The notes under the pieces were generated by a model. The model saw nothing but the letters and a program-made list of their open reading frames with translations, had not been told where the DNA came from and searched no databases. The position numbers and the translations under genes are program-made. Of a DNA stretch of 9,628 nucleotides, positions 1-5,451 are shown one piece after another (positions within the stretch are counted from its first letter, which is position 1; every line of letters begins with the position of its first letter). Source of the DNA: JBKPFU01 sp046728975 (GTDB lineage Bacteria; Actinomycetota; Thermoleophilia; Gaiellales; Gaiellaceae); assembly GCA_046728975.1 (NCBI GenBank), contig JBKPFU010000122.1, positions 1 to 9,628 of the forward strand, given 5' to 3'.

Positions 1-359
1 GAGAGCAGCGAGTCCTCGGGGGACGGGGCCGCGCCCCCCGAGGTTCTTTCCTCGGCCGCGCGCAGCGCAAGGCGCGCGCGCCGTCCCGCGGAGCGCCGCC
101 GGTTGCGGGCCTCGTTCGCGACGATCTGCAGGAGCCACGGCCTGAGCGGCTCGCCGCTCCGGAAGCGGCCGAAGGCGTAGAACGCCTTGACGAACCCGTC
201 CTGCGCCGCCTCCTCGGCGTCCGCCTCGTTCCCGGTGATCAGGTAGGCGGTTCTGAATGCGATCCCCTGGTATGCCTGCACGAGCTCTCCGTACGCTTCC
301 GCGTCGCCTGATTTAGCTCGTTCGACGAGCTCCTCTTCTGGTAGTGGTCGGCCCACCAC
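1..359 (-). CDS. ECF-type RNA polymerase sigma factor, N-terminal part (runs off left edge)
   Basis: The reverse strand encodes an open frame of about 119 codons that leaves the window at base 1. Seen: an acidic start (LPEEELVERAKSGDAEAYGE), then a region-2 core with DAEEAAQDGFVKAFYAFGRF followed by RPWLLQIVANEARNRRR, the classic sigma-70 region 2.1-2.4 layout of ECF sigma factors. The tail at the edge is a Gly/Pro/Ser-rich linker of the kind that leads into region 4, which lies outside. There are tandem GTG codons at 359 and 356; neither has an SD. A -10-like element lies just upstream, so the mRNA may be leaderless. Family role: it directs RNA polymerase to a small regulon, usually held by an anti-sigma factor. 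No anti-sigma gene is visible here, but it could lie beyond the edge. The gene diverges from the secreted propeller gene at 485, so that gene could be a target. The family call is firm; the regulon is unknown. Confidence 0.88.
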   Translation of the reverse strand, partial: MVGRPLPEEELVERAKSGDAEAYGELVQAYQGIAFRTAYLITGNEADAEEAAQDGFVKAFYAFGRFRSGEPLRPWLLQIVANEARNRRRSAGRRARLALRAAEERTSGGAAPSPEDSLL

Positions 360-364
360 TGGCG

Positions 365-394
365 GATATACACCGCCGCGCAACGGAGGGTTCC
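365..394 (-). promoter_or_regulatory. Candidate ECF-type promoter for the sigma factor gene
   Basis: Read on the minus strand, GGAACC (394-389) is followed 17 bases later by GTATAT (371-366), or 18 bases later by TATATC (370-365). GGAAC at -35 is the hallmark of many ECF-dependent promoters. The predicted transcript start falls at about the GTG start codons at 359/356, giving a leaderless mRNA. If real, the sigma factor probably activates its own transcription, as many ECF factors do. This is pattern matching only, in GC-rich DNA. Confidence 0.4.
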
Positions 395-420
395 AGCCGA
401 CCGCGCGACGGTGCTACCCT
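391..420 (+). promoter_or_regulatory. Candidate promoter for the secreted propeller gene
   Basis: An extended -10-like element, TG-C-TACCCT (412-420), lies 18 bases after TTCCAG (391-396), which is a poor -35. It would give a leader of roughly 60 bases before the TTG start at 485. The -35 overlaps the GGAACC element on the other strand, so the two divergent promoters would sit back to back. Weak evidence. Confidence 0.28.
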
Positions 421-472
421 CCGCGCCGCGCGGGCCGTACCGCACGGCCGCACGGGCAATGGGTCCAACCAC

Positions 473-478
473 AGGAGG
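473..478 (+). promoter_or_regulatory. Strong ribosome binding site that fixes a TTG start
   Basis: AGGAGG is spaced 6 bases before the TTG at 485. No other candidate start in this frame has such a site. It argues against the far upstream GTG at 344, whose extra 47 residues are polar, overlap the divergent sigma factor gene and would bury the signal peptide. Confidence 0.85.
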
Positions 479-484
479 GAGTCC

Positions 485-3022
485 TTGAGAATCAAGTCTC
501 GATGGCACCCGCGGGCTGCGCTGCTGTTTGCATTCGCCGCCCTCGGGTTCCTGTTGATGGTCACGCCGGGACTCGCAGGCTCGTCGAGTTCGACGGGCCG
601 CTCGTCCGAGCGTGATCTCGAGAAAGCCGCCGAAGGTACGTTCGAGGTGCTCGAGGCGGCAGAGCAGTACGCCGAAGCGCGCACGGCGCCGGCCGACGAG
701 GTCGACCCGGGAGCGTTCAGCGGCGCCTATGCGGCGGCGAGGGCGCTGCCGGTCGTCGGCGGCGCCTGGAGCGAAATCACGACGAAGCCCTACGACAGCG
801 ACGCCCAGGGGTACCGCGATCCCGTGTGGTCAAACTCGGGCGGCGGAGCAGGACTCGTCGGCGGCCGGACAACGACGCTCGCGCTGGACGGCAACGTCCT
901 CTACGCGGGCTCGGCCGACGGCGGTGTGTGGAAGCGCACCAACGGCACGTGGACGCCGCTCCTCGACGATGCGCCGAGCCTGTCGATCGGCGACATCAAG
1001 GTCAACAACCACGCACTGTGGGTGGGAACCGGTGAGGCGAACACGAGCTCCGACTCGTACGCCGGCACCGGCGTGCTCGTCTCGACCGACGGCGGTGCGC
1101 ATTTCAGCCGCGTCGGCGGCGACGAGCTCCAGAACACGCTCGTCCGGCGGATCGTCTTCGACGGCGCCGGCCGGGTCTACGTGGCCACGAGCAAGGGTCT
1201 CTTCCGGCGCTCGCTGAGCGCGCCGCTGACGGACCCGTGGACGCGCGTCCTCTATCCCGCGAACTGCTCGCAGTCCGGGGCTACGCCTGACACGAGGTAT
1301 GTCAGCGATGTTGTCGTCACGCCGGGCAGCGGCGGCCGCCAGGTCGTCGCGGTGATCGGCTGGCGCGCCGGCTCGGTCTGCAACGGCTTCTACATCTCGA
1401 ACGACTTCGGCCAGACGTTTAGCCGGGTCACCGTCAGTGGAGCGCTCAACGACGGCGACCTCGGCCGCACAACGCTCGCGTACTCGTCGGACGGGTCGAA
1501 GCTGTACGCCCTCGTCCAGTCGGCCTCGATGTTCAACCATGCCAAGACCGACTTCGGCGGCACCGTGCTGCAGGGTGTCTACGTCTCGCCGACCGGCAAC
1601 CCGCTGGGGCCGTACAACAAGATCGCGGAGTGGCGGAAGCTCGCCAACTCCGGCTCTGCGCTGAAGCTAGGGCTGGGTTTCCACCCCGGCGTCCAGGCCT
1701 GGTACAACCAGTTCCTCGCCGTCGACCCGAACGACGCGAACCACGTCTACCTCGGGCTCGAGGAGTCGTTTGAGACGACCGACGGTGGCACGAGCTGGAC
1801 GGCGATCGGCCCGTACTGGAACTTCGGCCTGCCGTGCGCGGCAAACGGGCTGGACAGCTGCGGCAAGACGCCGCATCCCGACCAGCATGCGATCGCGATC
1901 GACGCGGCGAACGGCCGGGTCTACATCGGCAACGACGGCGGCGTCTACCGCCGCTCGCTCTCGAACCACGTCCACAACGGCAGCGACTGGACGAACCTCA
2001 ACTCGGGCTACCGAACGCTCCAGTACTACTACGCCGAAGCCGGCAGGCTCGGCAGCGGCGATGCCGTCTGGGGCGGCCTGCAGGACAACGGCGTGTCGCT
2101 TCTGTCACCGGGCGCGAGCACGATGGTCTCGCCCTTCGGCGGCGACGGTGGTGACAACATCGTCGACCATGCCAACGGCGACCGCGCCGTGAACGAGTAC
2201 GTGGGCCTCGACATGGCGCTGACCACGAACGGCGGCCGCTCCGACGGGACGGTGCCGGCGTACGTAGAGATGACGCCGTCGTGCTTCCCGTTCACGTACT
2301 CGGCGCCGAGTCCGTGCGAGCCCGCGGCGCGCTTCATCGCGCCGTTCGAGGCTGACCTCGCCGATCCGAACCGCCACTGGGTCGCGGGCGGGCAGTACGT
2401 GTGGGACAACGGGACCAAGGGCTGGGATACCCGCTGCGGTCCCTCTTCTTGTGACTGGAAGATCGTCTACGACACCGGCGCCGGGCACCAGATCACCCAG
2501 ATCGCGGTGAACGGCTCCACGTACGTCGCCTGGTGCGGCCCGTGCAACGGCTCGACCTTCGACCGCGGGATCGCGACGAACTACGGCGGCACGTGGCACG
2601 AGCTCAACGTCTCGAGCCTGCCGCGGCGGTTCATCCAGGGTCTCACGGTCGACCCGGCCAACCCGGCGCACGTGTACGCGGTCTTCAACGGCTTCTCGCG
2701 CCGTTGGACGGGCACGGTCGACGCCGGCATCGGCCACGTCTTCGAGTCGACCAACGGCGGTGCCACGTGGACGGACATCACCGGCAACTCGCCGGACGCG
2801 CCGGGCGACGACCTGGTGCTGACTCCGAGCGGGAAGCTCGTCCTCGCGACCGACATTGGCGTCTTCATCGCCCAGGCGGGCCAGGGTGCGGGCACGACCT
2901 GGTCTCGCTTCGGGACGGCGCTGCCGAATGCGTCGACGAACGACCTCCAGCTCAGCCCGAACGGCAGCTACCTGATCGCCGCCACCCATGGCCGCGGTCT
3001 CTGGAAGATCGCCACGCCGTAG
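485..3022 (+). CDS. Secreted Asp-box (BNR-type) beta-propeller protein
   Basis: The product is 845 residues from TTG 485. Residues 1-31 form a Sec signal peptide: basic RIKSRWHPR, a hydrophobic core at about 11-27, then PGLA before a likely cut near 31/32. The mature chain carries Asp-box repeats of the S/T-x-D/N-x-G-x-x-W/F type at about 200-208 (STDGGAHF), 305-312 (SNDFGQTF), 431-439 (TTDGGTSW) and 755-762 (STNGGATW). It also has GGLQDNG (530-536), HPDQH (464-468) and a terminal ATHGRGLW (833-840). This architecture is typical of sialidase-like, VPS10-like or GH74-like proteins that form one or two propellers; the length resembles two-propeller GH74 enzymes. Ten cysteines fall in five close pairs, fitting an exported disulfide-bonded protein. 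I cannot identify catalytic residues, so enzyme activity and substrate are unknown. It is transcribed alone, divergent from an ECF sigma factor and closed by a hairpin at 3044-3072. Confidence 0.85.
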   Translation: MRIKSRWHPRAALLFAFAALGFLLMVTPGLAGSSSSTGRSSERDLEKAAEGTFEVLEAAEQYAEARTAPADEVDPGAFSGAYAAARALPVVGGAWSEITTKPYDSDAQGYRDPVWSNSGGGAGLVGGRTTTLALDGNVLYAGSADGGVWKRTNGTWTPLLDDAPSLSIGDIKVNNHALWVGTGEANTSSDSYAGTGVLVSTDGGAHFSRVGGDELQNTLVRRIVFDGAGRVYVATSKGLFRRSLSAPLTDPWTRVLYPANCSQSGATPDTRYVSDVVVTPGSGGRQVVAVIGWRAGSVCNGFYISNDFGQTFSRVTVSGALNDGDLGRTTLAYSSDGSKLYALVQSASMFNHAKTDFGGTVLQGVYVSPTGNPLGPYNKIAEWRKLANSGSALKLGLGFHPGVQAWYNQFLAVDPNDANHVYLGLEESFETTDGGTSWTAIGPYWNFGLPCAANGLDSCGKTPHPDQHAIAIDAANGRVYIGNDGGVYRRSLSNHVHNGSDWTNLNSGYRTLQYYYAEAGRLGSGDAVWGGLQDNGVSLLSPGASTMVSPFGGDGGDNIVDHANGDRAVNEYVGLDMALTTNGGRSDGTVPAYVEMTPSCFPFTYSAPSPCEPAARFIAPFEADLADPNRHWVAGGQYVWDNGTKGWDTRCGPSSCDWKIVYDTGAGHQITQIAVNGSTYVAWCGPCNGSTFDRGIATNYGGTWHELNVSSLPRRFIQGLTVDPANPAHVYAVFNGFSRRWTGTVDAGIGHVFESTNGGATWTDITGNSPDAPGDDLVLTPSGKLVLATDIGVFIAQAGQGAGTTWSRFGTALPNASTNDLQLSPNGSYLIAATHGRGLWKIATP

Positions 3023-3043
3023 GGGCGGCCAGAACCGAACCAC

Positions 3044-3072
3044 GAAGAGGCCCCGCGCCGCGGGGCCTCTTC
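3044..3072 (+). terminator. Perfect 13-bp hairpin after the propeller gene
   Basis: GAAGAGGCCCCGC is followed by a 3-base loop and its exact complement GCGGGGCCTCTTC. It starts 21 bases after the stop codon. No T-run follows, as is common in GC-rich actinobacteria, so it may stop polymerase less sharply than a canonical intrinsic terminator, or mainly protect the 3' end. Confidence 0.75.
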
Positions 3073-3093
3073 ACATAGCTAGCCTGACCTTTG

Positions 3094-3525
3094 ATGCCTC
3101 GCCTCGTCGGGATCAACCACGTCGCCCTGGAGGTCGGGAGCATCGACGAGGCGCTCGAGTTCTACGGGCGGATCTTCGACCTCGAGCTGCGCAGCCGCAT
3201 GCGCGGCATGGCGTTCATCGACATCGGCGACCAGTTCATCGCGCTGTCGGAGGGGCGCACCCAGCCGCCCGACCGGCACCGCCACTTCGGCCTCGTCGTC
3301 GACGACAAGGAGGGGACTCGTCGGGCGCTCGGGGACGCAGGCGTCGAGATCGCGCCCGGCCGGGGCCTCAACTTCCTCGACCCGTGGGGCAACTTCGTCC
3401 AGGTCGTCGAGTACGGCGACGTGCAGTTCACGAAGACGCCGGAGATCCTCGACGGCATGGGCCTAGGCGAGCTCCCCAAGAGCGAGCAGGCACTCGAGGA
3501 GCTCCGTGCGAAAGGCCTCGCCTAA
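3094..3525 (+). CDS. VOC-superfamily (glyoxalase/bleomycin-resistance fold) protein
   Basis: The product is 143 residues and one VOC module with two beta-alpha-beta-beta-beta units. Seen: INHVALEVGSIDEALEFYGR at the N-terminus (His9 in the usual first metal position), RHFGLVVDD with His64 near the start of the second unit, and FLDPWGNFVQVVEY with Glu106. His9, His64 and Glu106 match the usual H-H-E metal-binding pattern of glyoxalase I, extradiol dioxygenase and related enzymes. Substrate specificity cannot be read from sequence. ATG 3094 lacks an SD. A TAGCCT -10-like hexamer at 3080-3085 would start transcription at about the ATG, so a leaderless mRNA is plausible; the adjacent TTG at 3091 is a less likely start. 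The gene lies between two hairpins, at 3044 and 3653, possibly with the tiny ORF at 3568 in its transcript. Fold firm, function open. Confidence 0.85.
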   Translation: MPRLVGINHVALEVGSIDEALEFYGRIFDLELRSRMRGMAFIDIGDQFIALSEGRTQPPDRHRHFGLVVDDKEGTRRALGDAGVEIAPGRGLNFLDPWGNFVQVVEYGDVQFTKTPEILDGMGLGELPKSEQALEELRAKGLA

Positions 3526-3531
3526 CGCCGG

Positions 3532-3553
3532 GAAGAAACGAACCGCCTTCTTC
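3532..3553 (+). repeat. Short inverted repeat between VOC gene and tiny ORF
   Basis: GAAGAA (3532-3537) and TTCTTC (3548-3553) are exact complements separated by 10 bases, just after the VOC stop codon and just before the ATG at 3568. It is too weak to call a terminator; it could be a small operator or chance. Confidence 0.25.
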
Positions 3554-3567
3554 GTCTGACTACATGA

Positions 3568-3651
3568 ATGAAGAAGAAAGCCCTGATCGGTCTTTTGTTC
3601 GCCTTCCTCCTGCTGGTCGCGGTGGCAGGCCTGATCGTTCGGGCCCGATAG
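3568..3651 (+). CDS. Possible 27-residue single-span membrane protein
   Basis: From ATG 3568 the frame reads MKKK, then about 19 hydrophobic residues (ALIGLLFAFLLLVAVAGLIV), then RAR and a TAG stop. A basic N-terminus, one membrane span and a basic tail are the form of many bacterial small membrane proteins; it could equally be a stranded signal sequence. The stop is followed at once by the strong hairpin at 3653-3685, so the ORF fills the end of the transcript. It lies 42 bases after the VOC gene and could share its mRNA. Against it: no SD and no convincing own promoter are visible, and hydrophobic short frames arise by chance in GC-rich DNA. I do not recognise the protein. Confidence 0.45.
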   Translation: MKKKALIGLLFAFLLLVAVAGLIVRAR

Positions 3652-3652
3652 A

Positions 3653-3685
3653 CGAGAGCGCCGCCCTGGCCGGGCGGCGCTCTCG
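3653..3685. terminator. Perfect 14-bp hairpin, probably bidirectional terminator
   Basis: CGAGAGCGCCGCCC (3653-3666) pairs exactly with GGGCGGCGCTCTCG (3672-3685) around the loop TGGCC. It lies between the tiny plus-strand ORF (stop at 3651) and the end of the minus-strand gene at 3690, so it can serve both convergent units. No T-run follows on either side. Confidence 0.78.
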
Positions 3686-3689
3686 AGCT

Positions 3690-4310
3690 TCAAGCGACTG
3701 CGAGCTGCGAGATCCCTTCGGCCACCGCCACCTCGTAGCGCTCGACCCCGACGATGCGGCCCGAAGCACCCTCGGCGGCACGCTGACGAAGCTGGCTCGC
3801 CTGCTCCTCGCTCGAACGGAGCGCTTCCTGGCTCTCCCAGAGGCTGATCAGCTTCGTCCGGCCGTTCTGGCGGTCGACAAGCGCGACAAAGCCCCTGAAA
3901 CCGGGAGCTTGACGCAGCTGCGGCAGGATCTCCTCCTCCGCATTGCGCTTGCCCTCGTCGATCTTGTCGGGCGGACCTTCGACCAGGCTAATGCGCGCAG
4001 CCTGCGCACCCTCGCCGCCGTCGGCCATCACGACCTCGTAGTTCTCGACCGACCTGCGCCGGCCGCGCAGCTCCTCCGGATAGTCCTCCCCCATCTGCTC
4101 GAAGGCGGGCGCGGACCGCTCGATCGCCTCCTCGCTGTCGAAGAAGACGATCCCGAGGCTCGTGTTCTGCTCGCGCTCGACGAGCATCAGCGCCCCTCTG
4201 GCCTCGGGCAGCTCATCGCGCGAGCGCTGCGACCGCTCGCGAATCTGCCCGATCAGCTGGTCGGCGAGCGAGGGGTCGCGGTTCTCGAACGACGCCACTC
4301 GTGCGTACAT
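3690..4310 (-). CDS. Duplicated dimeric alpha-beta-barrel (ABM-like) protein
   Basis: The product is 206 residues, start ATG 4310, chosen because GGGAGG lies 5 bases upstream; an in-frame extension to 4337 lacks this support. Two repeats are visible, about residues 1-95 and 104-196. Each opens with a beta strand (YARVASFE; ARISLVEG), has a helix, then a strand pair with a conserved pattern (RGALMLVERE against RGFVALVDRQ; SLGIVFFDSEEAIERS against KLISLWESQEALRSS), and closes with similar strands (ENYEVVMA against ERYEVAVA). This is the ferredoxin-like dimeric alpha-beta-barrel pattern of ABM monooxygenase-like and stress-responsive proteins. Two fused copies would form the barrel within one chain. 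There is no signal peptide or membrane span, so it is cytoplasmic. Some ABM-fold proteins are monooxygenases or haem-degrading enzymes, but I see no residue set that supports either role. It lies downstream of marR in the same direction but has its own promoter candidate. Confidence 0.72.
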   Translation of the reverse strand: MYARVASFENRDPSLADQLIGQIRERSQRSRDELPEARGALMLVEREQNTSLGIVFFDSEEAIERSAPAFEQMGEDYPEELRGRRRSVENYEVVMADGGEGAQAARISLVEGPPDKIDEGKRNAEEEILPQLRQAPGFRGFVALVDRQNGRTKLISLWESQEALRSSEEQASQLRQRAAEGASGRIVGVERYEVAVAEGISQLAVA

Positions 4311-4315
4311 AGACA

Positions 4316-4321
4316 CCTCCC
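4316..4321 (-). promoter_or_regulatory. Ribosome binding site setting the ATG start at 4310
   Basis: On the minus strand GGGAGG lies 5 bases before the ATG at 4310. This spacing favours that start over the in-frame codon at 4337. Confidence 0.75.
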
Positions 4322-4338
4322 AGATCGAGGACTGCACG

Positions 4339-4367
4339 AGCCTACGCTTGTCCGAGCGGCGGGTCTA
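4339..4367 (-). promoter_or_regulatory. Candidate sigma-A-type promoter for the ABM-like gene
   Basis: Read on the minus strand, TAGACC (4367-4362) and TAGGCT (4344-4339) are separated by exactly 17 bases. This places a transcript start at about 4332 and leaves a short leader that includes the GGGAGG site. The promoter begins right after the marR stop codon, so the ABM-like gene may be expressed apart from marR. Confidence 0.45.
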
Positions 4368-4369
4368 GC

Positions 4370-4852
4370 CTAGGCGGCGCAGTCCTCGGCCGAAGCTTCC
4401 GCGGCGCCCGGCAAGCGGCCGAGCAGCTCGGTCAGCTGCGCCAGCTCGGCCGCGTCGAAGCGCTCCTCGAACAGCGCCCGCACCGCCGCGATGTGCGAGT
4501 CGGCGGCGTCGCGGAGCTTCTCGCGCCCGGCTTCGGTGATCACCGCGTAGACGACCCGGCGGTCGCTCGCGCACGAGGCTCGCTCGACGAATCCCTCCGC
4601 TTCCAAGCCCTCCAGCAACCGGGTCACCCCGGAGGCCGTCAACATGAGCTCGTCGGCGAGGTCGACCCGGCGCATGCGTCCATCCTCCGCATGCGCGAGG
4701 CGAAGGAGCGCCTCGAAGTCGTTGATGGTCAGCGCGTGCTCGGCCTCGAGCTGCGCGCTCAGCACACGCCGCGCGGACGCATATGCGCGCAACAGCCGAA
4801 CCCAGGCGGCCGGCGGGACCAGTTGTTGTGTCCTCAACACTTGACGACTCAA
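4370..4852 (-). CDS. MarR-family transcriptional regulator
   Basis: The product is 160 residues from TTG 4852, a normal MarR length. Seen: an N-terminal dimerisation helix (AAWVRLLRAYASARRVLSAQ), then LTINDFEALLRLAHAE, a winged helix with VDLADELMLTASGVTRLLEG (recognition helix about 71-82) and EAEGFVERASCASDRRVVYA as the wing, then a long C-terminal dimer helix. The DRR of the wing is the family hallmark. The only two cysteines are Cys94, in the wing, and Cys158, near the C-terminus. No good SD precedes the TTG; a GTG at 4840 is an alternative start that would shorten the protein by four residues. The gene diverges from a YceI/FMN reductase operon across a 59-base gap filled with promoters and repeats, the usual arrangement for a repressor that controls itself and its neighbours. 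Ligand unknown. Confidence 0.9.
   Translation of the reverse strand: MSRQVLRTQQLVPPAAWVRLLRAYASARRVLSAQLEAEHALTINDFEALLRLAHAEDGRMRRVDLADELMLTASGVTRLLEGLEAEGFVERASCASDRRVVYAVITEAGREKLRDAADSHIAAVRALFEERFDAAELAQLTELLGRLPGAAEASAEDCAA
4834..4852. promoter_or_regulatory. Candidate MarR operator: TCAA-CAC-TTGA-CGAC-TCAA
   Basis: TCAA (4834-4837), TTGA (4841-4844) and TCAA (4849-4852) form two overlapping inverted repeats, TCAA-N3-TTGA and TTGA-N4-TCAA. The second includes the -35 hexamer TTGACG of the yceI promoter and the TTG start codon of marR. ACTCAA occurs three times in the region, at 4847, 4879 and 4894. A bound MarR dimer here would block the rightward -35. The role is inferred from position and symmetry. 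Confidence 0.5.
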
Positions 4853-4869
4853 TCTTCTTGCGCTACGTT
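4841..4869 (+). promoter_or_regulatory. Promoter for the yceI-FMN reductase operon
   Basis: TTGACG (4841-4846) and TACGTT (4864-4869) are separated by exactly 17 bases, a good sigma-A-type match. The transcript would start at about 4876, giving a 36-base leader with a strong SD. Confidence 0.65.
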
Positions 4870-4883
4870 TCCTTGCGCACTCA

Positions 4884-4912
4884 ACTATAGCGGACTCAAG
4901 GAGGTTCGTGAA
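4884..4912 (-). promoter_or_regulatory. Promoter for marR
   Basis: On the minus strand, TTCACG (4912-4907) and TATAGT (4889-4884) are separated by 17 bases. TATAGT is one of the most AT-rich hexamers in the window. The transcript would start at about 4877, so the marR and yceI transcripts begin at nearly the same point and overlap in opposite directions. ACTCAA repeats flank or touch the -10, so one repressor could act on both promoters. Confidence 0.58.
4898..4904 (+). promoter_or_regulatory. Ribosome binding site of the yceI-like gene
   Basis: AAGGAGG lies 7 bases before ATG 4912, a near-perfect SD. It overlaps the third ACTCAA repeat (4894-4899). Confidence 0.85.
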
Positions 4913-5445
4913 TGTCTACGACAGCAACTGCTCAAGCCCTTCCGACCGGCACGTGGCGGTTCGATCCGGTCCACTCGTCGATCGGCTTCGAGATCGATTA
5001 CATGACGGGCGCCTTCCGCGGGAGCTTCCGCGATGTCGACGCACGTCTCGAGGACGGCAAGCTCAGCGGCTCCACGCGCGTCGACTCGATCGACGTCAAG
5101 GACGAGAACCTGGCCGCACACCTGCAGTCGCCCGACTTCTTTGACGCGGCTCAGCACCCGGAGCTTCGGTTCGAGTCGACCGAGATCAAGCGCGGCGGCA
5201 ACGAGCTGGCCCTGCACGGCGCGCTCACCGTGAAGGGCATCACGCGCCCGGTCGTCCTGAATGGGAACATCGTCGATCCGGTCCTCGATCCGTATGAGCG
5301 GGAGCGGTTCGGCCTCAAGCTCGAGACCACGATCGACCGGACCGAGTTCGGGATCGAATGGAACATGCCGCTTCCGTCCGGCGACCCCTCCCTCGCCAAC
5401 GAGGTTCGGCTCGTCGCAGAGCTCTACCTCACGAAGGAGGCCTAA
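4912..5445 (+). CDS. YceI-domain (lipocalin-like, polyisoprenoid-binding fold) protein
   Basis: The product is 177 residues, close to the single-domain YceI length. Seen: GTWRFDPVHSSIGFEIDYM at about 13-31 (the family's W-x-x-D-x-x-H-S start), HLQSPDFFDAAQHPELRFES at 70-89, LTVKGITRPV at 105-114 and RTEFGIEWN at 143-151, all strongly conserved family blocks. The fold is an extended lipocalin-like beta-barrel; characterised members bind polyisoprenoids or related hydrophobic molecules. Unlike the periplasmic E. coli protein, it has no signal peptide, so it should act in the cytoplasm, as actinobacterial YceI proteins commonly do. It is the first gene of an operon with an FMN reductase and is divergent from marR, which suggests a role in handling a hydrophobic or quinone-like compound. 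That role is inference; the natural ligand is unknown. Confidence 0.92.
   Translation: MSTTATAQALPTGTWRFDPVHSSIGFEIDYMTGAFRGSFRDVDARLEDGKLSGSTRVDSIDVKDENLAAHLQSPDFFDAAQHPELRFESTEIKRGGNELALHGALTVKGITRPVVLNGNIVDPVLDPYERERFGLKLETTIDRTEFGIEWNMPLPSGDPSLANEVRLVAELYLTKEA
5434..5440 (+). promoter_or_regulatory. Ribosome binding site for the FMN reductase, inside the yceI 3' end
   Basis: AAGGAGG forms part of the last codons of the YceI-like gene and lies 11 bases before ATG 5452. The spacing is somewhat long. The overlap suggests coupled translation of the two genes. Confidence 0.6.
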
Positions 5446-5451
5446 CCACGA

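Noticed and set aside
344..484. N-terminal extension of the propeller protein to GTG 344
   Set aside because: The added 47 residues are Arg/Gly-rich, overlap the divergent sigma factor start and precede a perfect SD followed by TTG 485 and a signal peptide.
2531..2545. Thioredoxin domain suggested by WCGPC
   Set aside because: The flanking residues lack the thioredoxin strands and the cis-proline region; the motif lies in a propeller repeat. Kept only as part of the cysteine-pair observation.
2105..3043. 312-codon minus-strand open frame
   Set aside because: It is antisense to the propeller gene's Asp-box region and rich in Arg/Ala/Val without motifs; a shadow.
2988..4373. 461-codon plus-strand open frame
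   Set aside because: It overlaps the end of the propeller gene, runs out of frame through the VOC gene, crosses the 3653-3685 hairpin and reads antisense through the ABM-like gene. Its product is Arg/Pro/Ala-rich, typical of a shadow frame in GC-rich DNA.
4912..4980. Signal peptide on the YceI-like protein
   Set aside because: The N-terminus (MSTTATAQALPTGTWRFDP) has no basic region and no hydrophobic core, so export is not supported.
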